Positions 18,009 to 29,300 are shown, counted from the stretch's first letter. The stretch is DNA of 64,000 bases from Symsagittifera roscoffensis (GCF_963678635.1 NC_087065.1:22401254-22465253); one strand, 5' to 3'. Notes: generated from the sequence alone by a model not told the origin. Translations and numbers: made by a program.

Positions 18009-19831
18009 CCCGGGTCGAGGTCCGCGACTCATGTTGCGACCGAAATGGGTCGCCGAATTGGACTTACTGCGACCGAAATTTCATCATACCGCAAGAGGCT
18101 TGAGTCGCACAAAGTCGCAACATACCTAATTTGGGTCGTGCAAATCGCAACATACCTAATTTGGGTTGCGCAAAGTCGCAACATACCTAATTTGGGTCGC
18201 GCAAAGTCGCAACATACCTAATTTGGGTCGCGCAAAGTAGCAACAAACATAATTTAGGTCGCGCAAAGTCGCAACAAACCTAATTTGGGTCGCGCAAAGC
18301 CGCAACATACCTAATTTGGGTCGCGCAAAGTAGCAACATACCTAACTTGGGTCGCGCAAAGTCGCAACATACCTAATTTGGGTCGCGCAAAGTCGCAACA
18401 TACCTAATTTGGGTCGCGCAAAGTCGCAACATACCTAATTTGGGTCACGCAAAGTGGCAACATACCTAATTTGGGTCGCGCAAAGTTCCAACATACCTAA
18501 CTTGGGTCGCGCAAAGTAGCAACATACCTAACTTGGGTCGCGCAAAGTCGCAACATACCTAATTTGGGTCGCGCAAAGTCGCAACATACCTAATTTGGGT
18601 CACGCAAAGTCGCAACATACCTAATTTGGGTCGCGCAAAGTCGCAACATACCTAATTTGGGTCACGCAAAGTGGCAACATACCTAATTTGGGTCGCGCAA
18701 AGTCGCAACATACCTAATTTGGGTCGCGCAAAGTAGCAACAAACATAATTTAGGTCGCGCAAAGTCGCAACAAACCTAATTTGGGTCGCGCAAAGCCGCA
18801 ACATACCTAATTTGGGTCGCGCAAAGTAGCAACATACCTAACTTGGGTCGCGCAAAGTCGCAACATACCTAATTTGGGTCGCGCAAAGTCGCAACATACC
18901 TAATTTGGGTCGCGCAAAGTCGCAACATACCTAATTTGGGTCACGCAAAGTGGCAACATACCTAATTTGGGTCGCGCAAAGTTCCAACATACCTAACTTG
19001 GGTCGCGCAAAGTAGCAACATACCTAACTTGGGTCGCGCAAAGTCGCAACATACCTAATTTGGGTCGCGCAAAGTCGCAACATACCTAATTTGGGTCACG
19101 CAAAGTCGCAACATACCTAATTTGGGTCGCGCAAAGTCGCAACATACCTAATTTGGGTCACGCAAAGTGGCAACATACCTAATTTGGGTCGCGCAAAGTT
19201 CCAACATACCTAAGTTGGGTCGCGCAAAGTCGCAACATACCTAACTTGGGTCGCGCAAAGTCGCAACATACCTAATTTGGGTCGCGCAAAGTAGCAACAT
19301 ACCTAACTTGGGTCGCGCAAAGTCGCAACATACCTAATTTGGGTCGCGCAAAGTCGCAACATACCTAATTTGGGTCACGCAAAGTCGCAACATACCTAAT
19401 TTGGGTCGCGCAAAGTCGCAACATACCTAATTTGGGTCACGCAAAGTGGCAACATACCTGATTTGGGTCGCGCAAAGTTGCAACATACCTAAGTTGGGTA
19501 GCGCAAAGTGGCAACATACCTAATTTGGGTCGCGCAAAGTTCCAACATACCTAATTTGGGTCGCGCAAAGTCGCAACATACCTAAGTTGGGTAGCGAAAA
19601 GTCGCAACATACCTAAGTTGGGTCGCGCAAAGTCGCAACATAACTAAGTTGGGTCGCAATTGTCGCAACATACCCATTTTGAGTCGCAATGGTCGCAACA
19701 TATCTTCTTTGGGTCGTGCAAAGTCGCAACATAATTATTTTGAGTCGCAATGGTCGCAACATACCCAATTTGGGTCGCAATGGTCACAAAATACCCATTT
19801 TCGCAACATATGTCCCCGACCTTGACTCGGG
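18009..19831. mobile_element. Terminal-inverted-repeat element filled with a 31-bp satellite
   Basis: The ends are CCCGGGTCGAGGTCCGCGAC at 18009 and the complement of CCCGAGTCAAGGTCGGGGAC at 19831, matching at 16 of 20 bases. It interrupts a family-A element, with the bases AA (or AAC) repeated at both edges. The interior is almost entirely tandem 31-bp monomers. There is no ORF, so it is a non-autonomous element whose body is an expanded minisatellite. Confidence 0.75.
18085..19800. repeat. 31-bp satellite array with 496-bp higher-order repeat
   Basis: The monomer core is GTCGCAACATACCTAATTTG followed by GGTCGCGCAAA, 31 bp and CpG-rich in an A+T-rich region, in about 50 copies. Rare monomer variants recur at a spacing of 496 bp (16 monomers). 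AGTAGCAACAAACATAATTTA occurs at about 18237 and 18733; GTGGCAAC followed by AAGTTCCAAC occurs at about 18454 and 18950. The right edge (19650-19800) degenerates. Confidence 0.92.
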
Positions 19832-19891
19832 AACGTTAAAACGGTTTTTCAAAATTGATTATCAAATATGAGAGAAAAGTGGAAAAGTGCC

Positions 19892-20420
19892 ACTCGGTGG
19901 ACTGGTTCTACCAACAAACATGTCTGGCTTCAAACTTATGGATGTTTCTGGCTTTTTGCGAAATCCCCACACTTCAAGTCTTTTTGGTTTAAGAACCTGG
20001 AACAAGCGAGTTGGCCCGATCGTGTCGAGCTGGCATTTGTAGACCGGCTTGACAAATTTGTATTGTAGGCCTGTTCGAATTTTAGCATTTGAAAAACAAA
20101 AAAAAAATAAGACGCGACCGGCGAAACTCATTAAACCGTCGAGGCGACCTAATAAAATGGCGTTACCAGCGCGACTGCAAAAGTATTAGTTCCAAGTTGG
20201 CACAACAAAAAAAACTTCGTGGCAGGCGCGACCAAAGCCTCAAGTCTTTTTCTGGCTCTTTTTCCTACAAGGTTGGGTATGAAGACCAAACATGCTTGTC
20301 ATCAAGGCCTAATTTACTTGTCCACGGGCGGTTTTTTGTAGCAATCGAACTATGCGAACAATTTTTTTGTAAACAGAATTATTTTTTTAACCGTCCCGTA
20401 TTGGTTAGTTGACTGTTGCA
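19892..20420. other. Intergenic stretch with a family-B fragment
   Basis: No gene is supported. 20252-20360 reads GGCTCTTTTTCCTACAAGG, then GTATGAAGACCAAACATG and a Cys-free filler matching family-B interiors; the other end is lost. Confidence 0.5.
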
Positions 20421-21093
20421 CAAAAAAGAAGTCAATACTAACAGAAATTGAAATATTGCAGCAGAGCAATGTTTTTCTGTGCAATTTTAATTTTCAATTT
20501 TTAAATTTTTTTGTTCTTTTCCTGACTTCGATTTTACATTATTTGATAATTGGTTTATCTGTTTATTTTCTTATCGGTCAAAAACAAGTTTTATGGCCCG
20601 GATTATATCGCTTTCTTCAAAATTTTTGCGATTTTGTTGAGATTTTTGAATACTCAACTATAATTGGCTAAAATTAAATCAAATTAAGATCTTTCAAGAA
20701 TTTTGCAAGGTAAGGTTTTTGAAAGACGATGCATCTTTTCGAAAGATCTTGCAAGACTCTTGCAAGATCTTGCAAGATAACTTTCTTTTAAACATAATCT
20801 TTTTTTCAGAAAGATCTTTGAAGATATAATTTTTTTTGGGTAAAAACAAATTTTTAAACGCAAATGCATTCTACAGCGTTAATAGGGGTAGCGTTTAAAT
20901 TGTACTTAAGTAAAATTAAATAAAATTAAATAAAACAACAAAAGAGGAAAAGAGAAAAAAATAACTGCATAATCAGATGAACTTAATTAGTGATAGTATT
21001 CATGTTAACACAACATATATAACAAAATGACAAATTTTGACAGAAATAAAAAAAATAAATTTCAACCGCTAGAATTACAAAAATAGATGCAAT
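20421..21093. other. Non-coding A+T-rich stretch with AAGATCTTGCAAG repeats
   Basis: Near 20685-20790 the word CTTGCAAGATCTT and its variants occur several times, and again at 21520-21540. Nothing coding is seen. Confidence 0.5.
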
Positions 21094-21371
21094 TTTCCAA
21101 TAAAGTCAGAAAATCTAGTTTTATGAAATTTTAATTCAAAAAACATAAATTATAACCAAAACCTGAAACATTGAAAAAGCTGAAAAATTTGCTGAAAATT
21201 TTCAATACGTGGTCAACTTGAACGAATGTTCGGATAAAAAAATAAAGTTGACCACGTATTGAAAATTTTCAGCAAATTTTTCAGCTTTTTCAATGTTTCA
21301 GGTTATGGTTATAATTTATGTTTTTTGAATTAAAATTTCATAAAACTAGATTTTCTGACTTTATTGGAAAT
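21094..21371. repeat. Near-perfect 124-bp-arm palindrome
   Basis: 21094-21217 is repeated in reverse complement at 21247-21371, with essentially one mismatch visible in the arms (ATAACCAAAACC against the complement of GGTTATGGTTAT). The spacer is 29 bases. That spacer (TTGAACGAATGTTCGGATAA...) is itself present in reverse complement just outside the right arm (about 21372-21396). Transcribed, this would be a long hairpin. Confidence 0.93.
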
Positions 21372-21396
21372 TTTTTTATCCGAACATTCGTTCAAA

Positions 21397-23080
21397 ATCT
21401 TTTGCGACTGTAGTCAAATTAGATCTTCATAGTGCTTTTCTAGAACTCCATAGTGCTTTTCTAGATCTCCATAGTGCTTGTAAAATACTTTGTGAAAAAC
21501 TTTCATAGTAGGTTATCTTGCAAGATCTTGAAAGATAACCGTCCATGATCGACTAGAGTTTTCAAATAGTCTTAGGTTCTTGAAGTATTTGTCTTTGACA
21601 AGGAATTAATTTTTTTTTGAATGAGTTCATAATCAGATGAGTGTCGAAGCAGTCTTTCTAACTTTTCTACTAAAACACTTTGTTTGGTTTCCCCGTGATT
21701 TGTGCCGGAAAACACTACAAAAAATTGTTTTGTTCATGTTACAAAACTTTGTTACCAAAAAGTTTTTGGCAACTGAGTTGAGGATTTTCGTTTCATATCT
21801 CATGTTAATATTTGACCTCGAGCAATCTCCGCAAGCTTTTGTTTTTCTTGTTTTTGGATATTAGTTTTTAAAATCAGTCATTTCGTGAAACAACAGTTAA
21901 GTTTGTTTCCTTATAAAATGGGTCATGATGACTGTTTAATGATTGCAAACTTTAAAAAAAAATCATATTAAATCAAAAAATTGGTTAACACTCAAATTAT
22001 CTCTGTAATCTCCAATATTACCTCTGTAATTTTGGTTAAAATTCTCTCATATTACCTCTGTGATACGGCAAAAATCCATGGTTTATTTTCAACGATTAAA
22101 TCATGACTTATTGGTAGGCTATGACCTTTTTTACTCAGTAGATCATTGCTGAATTCCTCACAGAATCAAACCATTGCCAGTAATTCAAGGTACTGTACTT
22201 TTTCTCCTGGCCATTTTAAAAACTGTAAGCAGAAAAATTATGTACTATGCCTCTCCAATTAAAAACTTTTCCACTGCTGCACATTATGACGCTTTGTTTG
22301 AATCACATATGGCTTCCAATTCTATTTTAGCGTTGTAATTTAAGTGCCCGGATTGACGTCCGTAGAAGAAATTATTTGCTTATTTTACATTTTCATATAT
22401 GGCGTCTATGAAAACTATTTTAAGGATTTTTAATGAACACCTTTGCTCTATTTCCTTTTTTGAAGTTTTCAGGTCATTGAAAATGATTTGAAACTTTGGA
22501 TGAAAAACTGCTCATCATACAATTTTTATGTATGAAAATCGAATGACCTACAATTTTGTTATAAAAAAGAAATATTTCCAAAGTTCATCAAAAAACGTGT
22601 CTTGATAATTTTAAATAGCGTTAAAAAAATTATAGGATTTTTAAAGGTAGAGGTCGTTTTGTTGTCAAAAGCATGATATCGTTTTTGGTCGAAAAAATTC
22701 GTATCATATTGTTTTCATATATAAAAATTCTATGATAAGCTTTCTCCAAAAAATTCAAACTAATCACGAATCAATTGAAAGTGCGTTCGGGTGGTTTCAA
22801 ATTAGTTTAATATAAAAAACCCATTATAGCGTGCATTTTGATAGTCAAAAACATTTTTTTTATGATCGAAAACTTGGGTATCATATTTTTTTCATATATA
22901 TAAATATATTTCCTCTAGTATAAGGAGTTTCAGCTGTCTCAAACTTGAGGGGAGTAGGTGAAAAACGCAGTCGGAGCTCCCAACATCTAATGTTCTCTCA
23001 ATAATCTCCATGGTTCAGAAATGGCACGCTTGATAGGTGGGTCTTAAGTCTCACTGCCTTTAATTTACTTACCATGTTTG
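21397..23080. other. Non-coding A+T-rich stretch
   Basis: No supported gene. 22500-22920 holds two or three loosely repeated blocks around TTTTCATATATAAAAATT and ATCATATTGTTTTC, which look like degenerate long-unit tandem repeats. Confidence 0.4.
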
Positions 23081-23084
23081 AACA

Positions 23085-23640
23085 ATTCAAAAAGCTTTCC
23101 ATGAAAAGATGCCTATCATACAACTTCATAGCTTGAAAAAAAAATGCCCATCATACTATTTCATAGTATGGAAAAAATGCTTGTCATACAATTTCATTGC
23201 ATGGAATAAATATTATCGTACAATATCATAGAATGGAAAAAATGCTTGTCATAAAATTTCTTGATTGAAAAAACTACTAATCATACAAATTCATAGAATG
23301 GAAAAAGGCTTGTCCTACAATTTCACGCTATGGAAAAATGCTTATCATACAATTTCATAGTATGAAAAAAATGCTTTTCGCACAGTTTCATATTATCGAA
23401 AAAATGCTTGCCATACAACTTCAAAGTATGTAAAAATGCTTATCATACAATTTCTTAGTATAGGAATATAGCTTATCATAGAATTTCATAGTTTAAAAGA
23501 ATGCTTAGCATGCTCTTTTCATACATTTTTGGTAATAAAAAGATTGATGAAAAAAAATTAATTTTGATTCCAGAGCTCGGAAAAAATGCTTGTTATAAAA
23601 TATCATAGTATGGAAAATGCTTATTTTGTTATTTTCATGC
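23085..23640. repeat. Degenerate minisatellite, unit about 36-40 bp
   Basis: Repeated words GGAAAAAATGCTTGTCATAC followed by AATTTCATAGTAT occur about a dozen times between 23085 and 23500, with decayed copies to 23640. Units vary in length and sequence, so this is an old array. Confidence 0.75.
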
Positions 23641-25061
23641 AATTACTTTTGGTCTGAAAGTGTAACCCAGTGATACTTGTAGCTGAAAAATTGTTTTTGA
23701 ATAGATCGCGTGAGAAACTTTCTTTGCCTTGATAAAAACTACCCTTTTCCATAATTCAAAAGTGTACGGCCGTTGTTACTGTTATGCAGGGTATTGTTTC
23801 TAGCATTTTGACCCTCATTGAACATTTCGAATAAGCCGCCAAAAAAAGTTTTAAAAAAGCCTGATAAACAAACTGCTTTAAAGTCTGATTAGTTCACTAA
23901 GTTGGAGTATGTTTAAAACAATTTTAACAAAAGTTCGCATTGGTTGTTGTTTTTTATAGTTTGAGTTGATACTTTCTCTCGTTTTAATAGGTTAAGGATT
24001 TTGTATTGACTTTTTAGTTGGGGCATTCATTGGATCAGCGTCCATTGTTAATCTAACAGTTCCATATTTTTTTGCGCTGATAACAACGGCTGAAGCAAGA
24101 TAGACACTGGCAATTTTTTTCAGTTTTGCTATTCCTTGATTAAACATTTGATTGGTCTCCCACCTTTTGTTGAATATAAATCAGGACACTACGAACTTTT
24201 CGAGGTTTGAAATTGAAGTACATTTGAATACTATGCTGTGTGTAATCCATGGTTTTTGGATCTTCCTTTTCTTCTGGAAGTTTTTTTCCAGGTTCATATA
24301 ATAATTTAAGCAAAATGTTGATATGTCCCGAATTTTTTTTTGTTAATTACAAAATATTGTGTAAATATTGATAAAGCCTTTTTGGTGTGTGTGTGTGTGT
24401 GTGTGTTTGTGTGGGTGTGAAGCGGGTTGTTGAGGTGCATGCATTCCAAAAGATTGAAGGCCTTTTTGGTATGTCTCTGCGGCATTGTAGAGGTATAATC
24501 GTTGCATAACAATTTTCTTTTTCGAAAAATTCCTCTCATTTTGCACAAAATTTATTGAAATATCTGCAAACTTGCCATAAGGAATTATTTCGTCTTTTTG
24601 TACCGAGAGAAAAGAACAAACAGGACTTTACACGTTTGTTGGCTTCCCGGTAAAACACATTAAATCCTTTCTCAGTAATTTTTGTTTCTTCTGTCAGTGT
24701 TGGCTTCGTCAATTTTTCTATTTTCTGCTTGGTCCTTTGGATCATTTCTCGATTTCGAGTATTGATTTTGTTTTCCGGTTCGGCGATACGTTCAAATCTA
24801 GGTGGAGGGTCAAAAAACTAGCTAAATTGAAAGTTCTTTGGGATCGCATTATTCCCTGAGTTCTCTTGATAAAACAAATTGCCAATTTCCATTTTCGATT
24901 TGGAGTTGCATTTGGTCATAAAACAGGGACAACTGAAGTCTTAGTTCTGTGCTCGTGGGTCGTAGCTGATGGCTCATAGATAAAGAACAATCTCACCCGA
25001 GCTCAGAAGATCCAGCGGCGCACCCCCAGGCTCCCCAGGCCAGGAATTTATTCCACCAGAC
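23641..25061. other. Intergenic stretch without a supported gene
   Basis: Apart from the GT microsatellite, I see no ORF with protein-like composition and no element ends. Confidence 0.4.
24384..24418. repeat. (GT)n microsatellite
   Basis: A run of GT dinucleotides with a few interruptions, about 35 bases long. Confidence 0.9.
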
Positions 25062-25069
25062 CAGATATC

Positions 25070-25294
25070 GGCTCTTTTCCAGTTTCCCACCTACCTCGGG
25101 AAATTACAAAATTAAGCTGTTTAAAAATTGTTCACACGGCATTTGCATGTAAAAAATGTTGAAGGAATTTGTTCACTTGTTCACGTTGACACGTTTTATT
25201 GCAGTTTATATTCAGAAAAGTCATTTTAAATTGAGTTCCATATTTTGAATTTCGGAAAAAATCAAAGGGGGTGGGGGGAAACTGGAAAAGACCC
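25070..25294. mobile_element. Family-A element (A3)
   Basis: The ends are GGCTCTTTTCCAGTTTCCC and the complement (GGGAAACTGGAAAAGACCC), with one base changed at the right terminus. The 8-bp duplication CAGATATC lies at 25062-25069 and 25295-25302. It belongs to the same subfamily as 27209-27430 (TTTAAAAATTGTTCA core). Confidence 0.88.
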
Positions 25295-25599
25295 CAGATA
25301 TCTACTTCACAGACGTTTCTCTAAAATTCTTCAAGGGGCACTCGACAAACAGGCACAAACATCAAACATATCACATATATTTAATAGCTTTATCACAACA
25401 ATAAGGCTAATAGTTACTAAAAATAATCGTCATGTTCAGTTAAGAACTGGTTAAATGGGGAATCAGATGCATGGAAAAAGCTTAGCCAACACTCCAATCA
25501 CCTAAAATAATCTAGAGAATGATAAAAATAACATGGATTAACATATAGAGTTGGGAGTCTAGTGCCAACCTGCGATAGACTAGTTAGTCAATCATAAGC

Positions 25600-25832
25600 C
25601 ACCTTTTCTTTCCCTCCCCTAATCTGCCAAAAAAATTTCACGTTATTCGATTGTTATGAAAATTAGCATACGGACTAATGCCAGGACAAACATACTTTAC
25701 CTTGTAAAAACACTTTTTACACCATCAAGTTGAAAAGAGGAAAAAGAGCCGAAGGGTTTTTTAAGGTTATGTATGAAAAGCAAAATATGTTTGTCATGGC
25801 TTTATTAGTCTGCATGGGGGAAGGAAAAAGAG
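25600..25832. mobile_element. Two decayed family-B fragments
   Basis: 25600-25748 reads as a reverse family-B copy ending GGAAAAAGAGCC. 25749-25832 reads as a forward interior (ATATGTTTGTCATGGC) ending GGAAAAAGAGCC. No clean target duplication is visible. Confidence 0.55.
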
Positions 25833-26099
25833 CCTCTTCATCTAAAGAATCGTATAATCAGTATATTCTCTTAAAGTGGACGTTGATGTTTAGTAGCGGG
25901 AAAGAGTGGGGTAGAATAAGATCTAAAATTGCTGCAGAATACACGTGACTCGTATAATTCTTTGTGTCTAAAATCATCAACATAATCTCAAAAAAAATAC
26001 CGCGCTTTTGCTTGCAATCTTTCCAGATATCTCATTAATAATTTGTTTCGAAACTTTGCGAACAAAAAACAGCTAATATTTCACATCCGCGATTGGTGC

Positions 26100-26278
26100 A
26101 TGAAAATGCTGAAATATATTTTTATTTTCTTAGTAACGTTCCTCTGTAACTATGGATTTGTGAATATGGAGGGGGCTTACTGTCCATATCAGTACCACTT
26201 GATCAACGTCACTTGCTACCACATCTCCGAAAAACTGATGGATTCCGTTTTTGATGCGGAATCTTACTGCAACGCCAG
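26100..26278 (+). CDS. C-type-lectin-like gene, exon 1 (signal peptide and start of CTLD)
   Basis: ATG at 26100 begins a 20-residue hydrophobic signal peptide. The start of a long-form C-type lectin domain follows: the Cys pair in CPYQYHLINVTCYHI and the third Cys in ESYCNA. The exon is 59 codons plus two bases and ends AG|GTCAGA at 26278. The phase-2 end joins in frame to the exon at 56161, restoring an Arg codon and the usual Gly-Lys-Leu that follows the third Cys. The combined coding length is 525 bases including the stop (174 aa). The intron between is 29,882 bases. The product would be a small secreted lectin-like protein. Nematode clec genes of this size are often intestinal or immune-related, but nothing here shows expression. 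Confidence 0.85.
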
Positions 26279-26410
26279 GTCAGAATAGATGTTTCGACTC
26301 TTACCAATTTCCCCCTTACATTTGGAATGTTCCATTTTTAGTGTTATTATGTCTCATTTCGTTGTGTTACGATGTGAAGTTTGAAGAAAAAATGTTCGTA
26401 AAATATAGTT

Positions 26411-26560
26411 TGTGCTCATTTCCACTTTCCCCCACATTTGAATTGCAACTTTGAAAACTGTCTTCAGGTTGTTATTGTGCAATGAAACCTTGAATGGTGA
26501 TCAAGCTAACAATTTTGAACAGATTTTTTGGGGGGGGGGGGGGTTGGAAAGAGCCCAAAT
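26411..26560. mobile_element. Diverged family-A copy
   Basis: It starts GCTCATTTCCACTTTCCCCC and ends GGTTGGAAAGAGCC, and the interior words GTTATTGTGCAATGAAA and GAACAGATTT match family A. The following 250 bases (to about 26810) hold further A-like words (ATTAGCCGTAAT twice) without ends. Confidence 0.6.
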
Positions 26561-26952
26561 TTTTTGAATGGTTTACTTAACATCGCGCTATTAGCCGTAA
26601 TCATCTATCAAAACAGAGTTTTTCAAAATTCTTCATGGCTTACGTAACATTGCGCAATTAGACCTGAATAACTATGATAACAAAACTTTCAAAAGTGTTC
26701 AGAGTTGATCACAATGTAAACATTTATTGAACCGTGAGTGACAACGTCGAATCGGTTTTTCAAAACCGAAACTCAACTTTTCCTGCTCTTTTTCCTATCA
26801 CCCAAACTGCATATTTTTATATGTTAACAATTTTTTTCACATTTTACGCTCTTTACTGCTCTTTCCAGTCTCCTCTTTAATTTTTTCTGAACTTCATTAT
26901 TCGAAAAAATATTTAAAATTACTTTTTTTGTTATAAATTGATACAAAACGTG

Positions 26953-27173
26953 GGCTCTTTTTCAGTTACCCCCCCCCCCCTTCAAATTTAATTTTGAAAA
27001 GCTTATTTAACGTTGTCATAATGCAATGAAGTTTGGCGTGGTGAACAAATCGACAACTGTGAACAGATTTGTTCTTCATACTTTGCAGCGTAACATCACG
27101 TATTTAGCCGTAATAACAGGTAAAACAAACATAAAACTCGGCATTTTGAAAGGGGGGAAACTGGAAAAGAGCC
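26953..27173. mobile_element. Family-A element (A4)
   Basis: The ends are GGCTCTTTTTCAGTT and AAACTGGAAAAGAGCC. The 8-bp duplication AAAACGTG lies at 26945-26952 and 27174-27181. It is close in sequence to A1 and to 55459-55664. Confidence 0.9.
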
Positions 27174-27208
27174 AAAACGTGTCAACGTGAACAGGTACAC
27201 AAATTTTT

Positions 27209-27430
27209 GGCTCGCTTTTCCAGTTCCCTCTCTTGATTTGTTTTTGAAATCCAATGTACTAAAATCTATTCGAAATGTTTTTTAATGCTCTAAATTGAAA
27301 TAAAACGTGTAAGCGGGAACAAGTGAACAGACTTTTACAATTTTTCTCACATGCAAATTGTCGTATGAACAATTTTTAAACAAATTCATTTTGTAATTTT
27401 ACGAGGAGGGTGGGAAACTGGAAAAGAGCC
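27209..27430. mobile_element. Family-A element (A5)
   Basis: The ends are GGCTCGCTTTTCCAGTTCCC and GGGAAACTGGAAAAGAGCC, and the interior is that of A3 in reverse orientation. No clear target duplication remains. Confidence 0.75.
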
Positions 27431-27567
27431 TACTATTGTTATGAAAATTTACACGAAGACTAATATGGCCATGAATAGTATATTTGTTTTTCATAACCAA
27501 CCGTGTAAAACTACTCGCTACACAAAGAAAATGATGCTCGTGTGAGGTTGGGAAAGGAAAAAGAGCC
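27431..27567 (-). mobile_element. Family-B fragment (B1)
   Basis: The interior ATAACAATAG...CATAACCAACCGTGTAAAA matches reversed family B and ends GGAAAGGAAAAAGAGCC. The other end is missing where A5 abuts. Confidence 0.6.
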
Positions 27568-27599
27568 AGTTTTACTACCATCCTACATAATTATAGGAC

Positions 27600-27990
27600 T
27601 GTTTTTCCTTTGCCCCCACTTCCCATGAACATCAGTTTTATGAGGTAGTGAGTGGTTTTACAAGGTTCATTATGAAGACCAAATTTGTTTGTCATGGCGG
27701 CTCTTTTTCCTTCCCCCCCCCCCCACCTCACAGGAGCTTCAATATATTAGTGTAACGAGTGGTTTTACGAGGTTGAGTATGAAGACCAAATATGTTTTTT
27801 GTGGCCTTATTAGTCTGTATGTAAATTTTCATAACAATCGGACAATGTGGTCAACAAATTTACATGTAAAAATTTGCAGGTGGGGGGAAAGGAAAAAGAG
27901 CCGTCATGGCCTATTTAGTTCGCATGTCGGTTTTCATAAGAATCAAATGGTGGGAACAGTAATTTTACTTGTAAAAACTGCAGGTGGGGG
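27600..27990 (+). mobile_element. Family-B element (B2) hosting a younger family-B copy
   Basis: The two halves, 27600-27698 and 27911-27990, join across B3 at the sequence TTTGTCATGGC|CTATTTAGT, which matches uninterrupted copies elsewhere. The ends are partly decayed (GTTTTTCCTTTGCCCCC on the left). Confidence 0.75.
27699..27902 (+). mobile_element. Family-B element (B3), nested in B2
   Basis: The ends are GGCTCTTTTTCCTTCCCCCC and GGGGAAAGGAAAAAGAGCC. The perfect 8-bp duplication GTCATGGC (27691-27698, 27903-27910) falls inside an older copy of the same family. Confidence 0.92.
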
Positions 27991-28073
27991 AGGCGAATTA
28001 CAGACTACTGTAGTAGAAAATTGCCAGGCATTGAATTGTAGTGTTTAACTCCCACCTGTCAATATCAGTTTTA

Positions 28074-28272
28074 GGCTCGTTTCCACTTTTCCCACTTCTT
28101 AAGTTTTCTAATTTCATAGTTGATATACTTGTTATTATGGCTAAATATACGATGTTAAGATGTAAAGTTGGAGGAAAAACTATTTTCGCAATTCTTACTT
28201 TTTTCACTCTGATAATGTTGGAGTAGTTTTTCAAAATTGAATTTAAGAGGTGGGAGAAAGTAGAAAAGAGCC
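28074..28272. mobile_element. Family-A-like element (A7)
   Basis: The ends are GGCTCGTTTCCACTTTTCCC and GGGAGAAAGTAGAAAAGAGCC, with a diverged interior. No target duplication is visible. Confidence 0.65.
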
Positions 28273-28605
28273 CAATTTTGAAAAGTTTCTTTAATTTTAA
28301 TATAATTCAATCAAATTTACCAAGGTGAACAAACTAACAAAATGTTTTACTTTTTGACTCTTGCCCACTTCCACACACACGTGTCAATTTTTCAGTTTTT
28401 TGAATTGATACAACTGTCGTTTGATTGCTCAACAAGTTTTTTTCTTTCACTTACTCCCACATTTGAAAATTTTTCAATTTCAAGAAAAAAACTATGATTC
28501 GAATTGATTTTAAATTCAATTTATTCAATCAATTTGTTTTCATTCAGCCAGATTGTTTAAAGCGGAGTGTGAAATATGAATCCCAATCCGAAGTATATGT
28601 AACAC

Positions 28606-29023
28606 CAGGGGCGGGGAGGCGGACGCCCCCCCCCCTCAGGCATTCGACCCCCTGCCGACCCAAAGGGTCCCACCTTTGATACTTTTCAGAAATTCATTTT
28701 TGGCCGACCGACCCTAAAGTTTTTCTAAAGGCGCCTTTGGCGCCAATATATATTAACTTCGAGGGGGAGCTCGCGCCAAAAAAACGCGATTTTTTTGTCA
28801 AAAAAGTTCAAAAAGTGCCCAAAAACGGCTTTTTTTTTTTTTACTGTTTTTTCAAAAGTTTGCCTGCGGCGCAGAAAATTTTGCCAAAATAGGGGCAAAA
28901 CAGTGCTTTGAGAGAGCTCGAAAAATCAATTTGGTCGACTTTAAAAAAAGGTCGTCAAAATTTTGGAAATTTTTTTGAATATCCGCCCCGCCCCCCCTCG
29001 AGAAAATCCTAGATCCGCCCCTG
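28606..29023. mobile_element. Family-C element (C1), hAT-like ends
   Basis: The ends are CAGGGGCGGGG... and ...CCTAGATCCGCCCCTG. The perfect 8-bp duplication TGTAACAC lies at 28598-28605 and 29024-29031. It is 418 bp and non-coding. CAGGG-type termini with 8-bp duplications match the hAT superfamily pattern. Unlike the copies at 17 kb and 55 kb, it has no family-A insertion. Confidence 0.88.
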
Positions 29024-29126
29024 TGTAACACAAACATGTGACACAACTCAATGTTTGAGTTACAAGTTACAAATTATTTTTAAAATGAACTGAATCACGC
29101 TTTTCAAGCAATCCTCGACAAAAGAA

Positions 29127-29300
29127 GGCTCTTTTTCCTTCCCCCCCCCCCCACCTTACTCAAACATGAACTTTATAGTCTAACGAGTGGTTTTACAAGG
29201 TTAATTATGAAGACCAAATATGCTTGTTATGGCCTAATCGGACAAAGTGAACGGAAACTTCAAATATGAAAATTTGCAGGTGGGGGAAGGAAAAAGAGCC
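29127..29300 (+). mobile_element. Family-B element (B4)
   Basis: The ends are GGCTCTTTTTCCTTCCCCCC and GGGGGAAGGAAAAAGAGCC. The 8-bp duplication CAAAAGAA lies at 29119-29126 and 29301-29308. Confidence 0.92.

Larger units (their letters stand above)
17846..19891. mobile_element. Old family-A element split by the satellite-bearing insertion (A2)
   Basis: The left part 17846-18008 begins GGCTCTTTTCCACTTTCCCC and contains the family-A interior in reverse. The right part 19832-19891 resumes with AACGTTAAAACGG...TTTTCAAAATTGA and ends GAAAAGTGGAAAAGTGCC. The interruption falls where intact copies read GACAACGTTAAA. Confidence 0.7.

Noticed and set aside
18085-19800. Regular 31-bp direct repeats that could suggest a CRISPR array
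   Set aside because: The repeats are directly adjacent without unique spacers and lie in a eukaryotic locus; this is a satellite.
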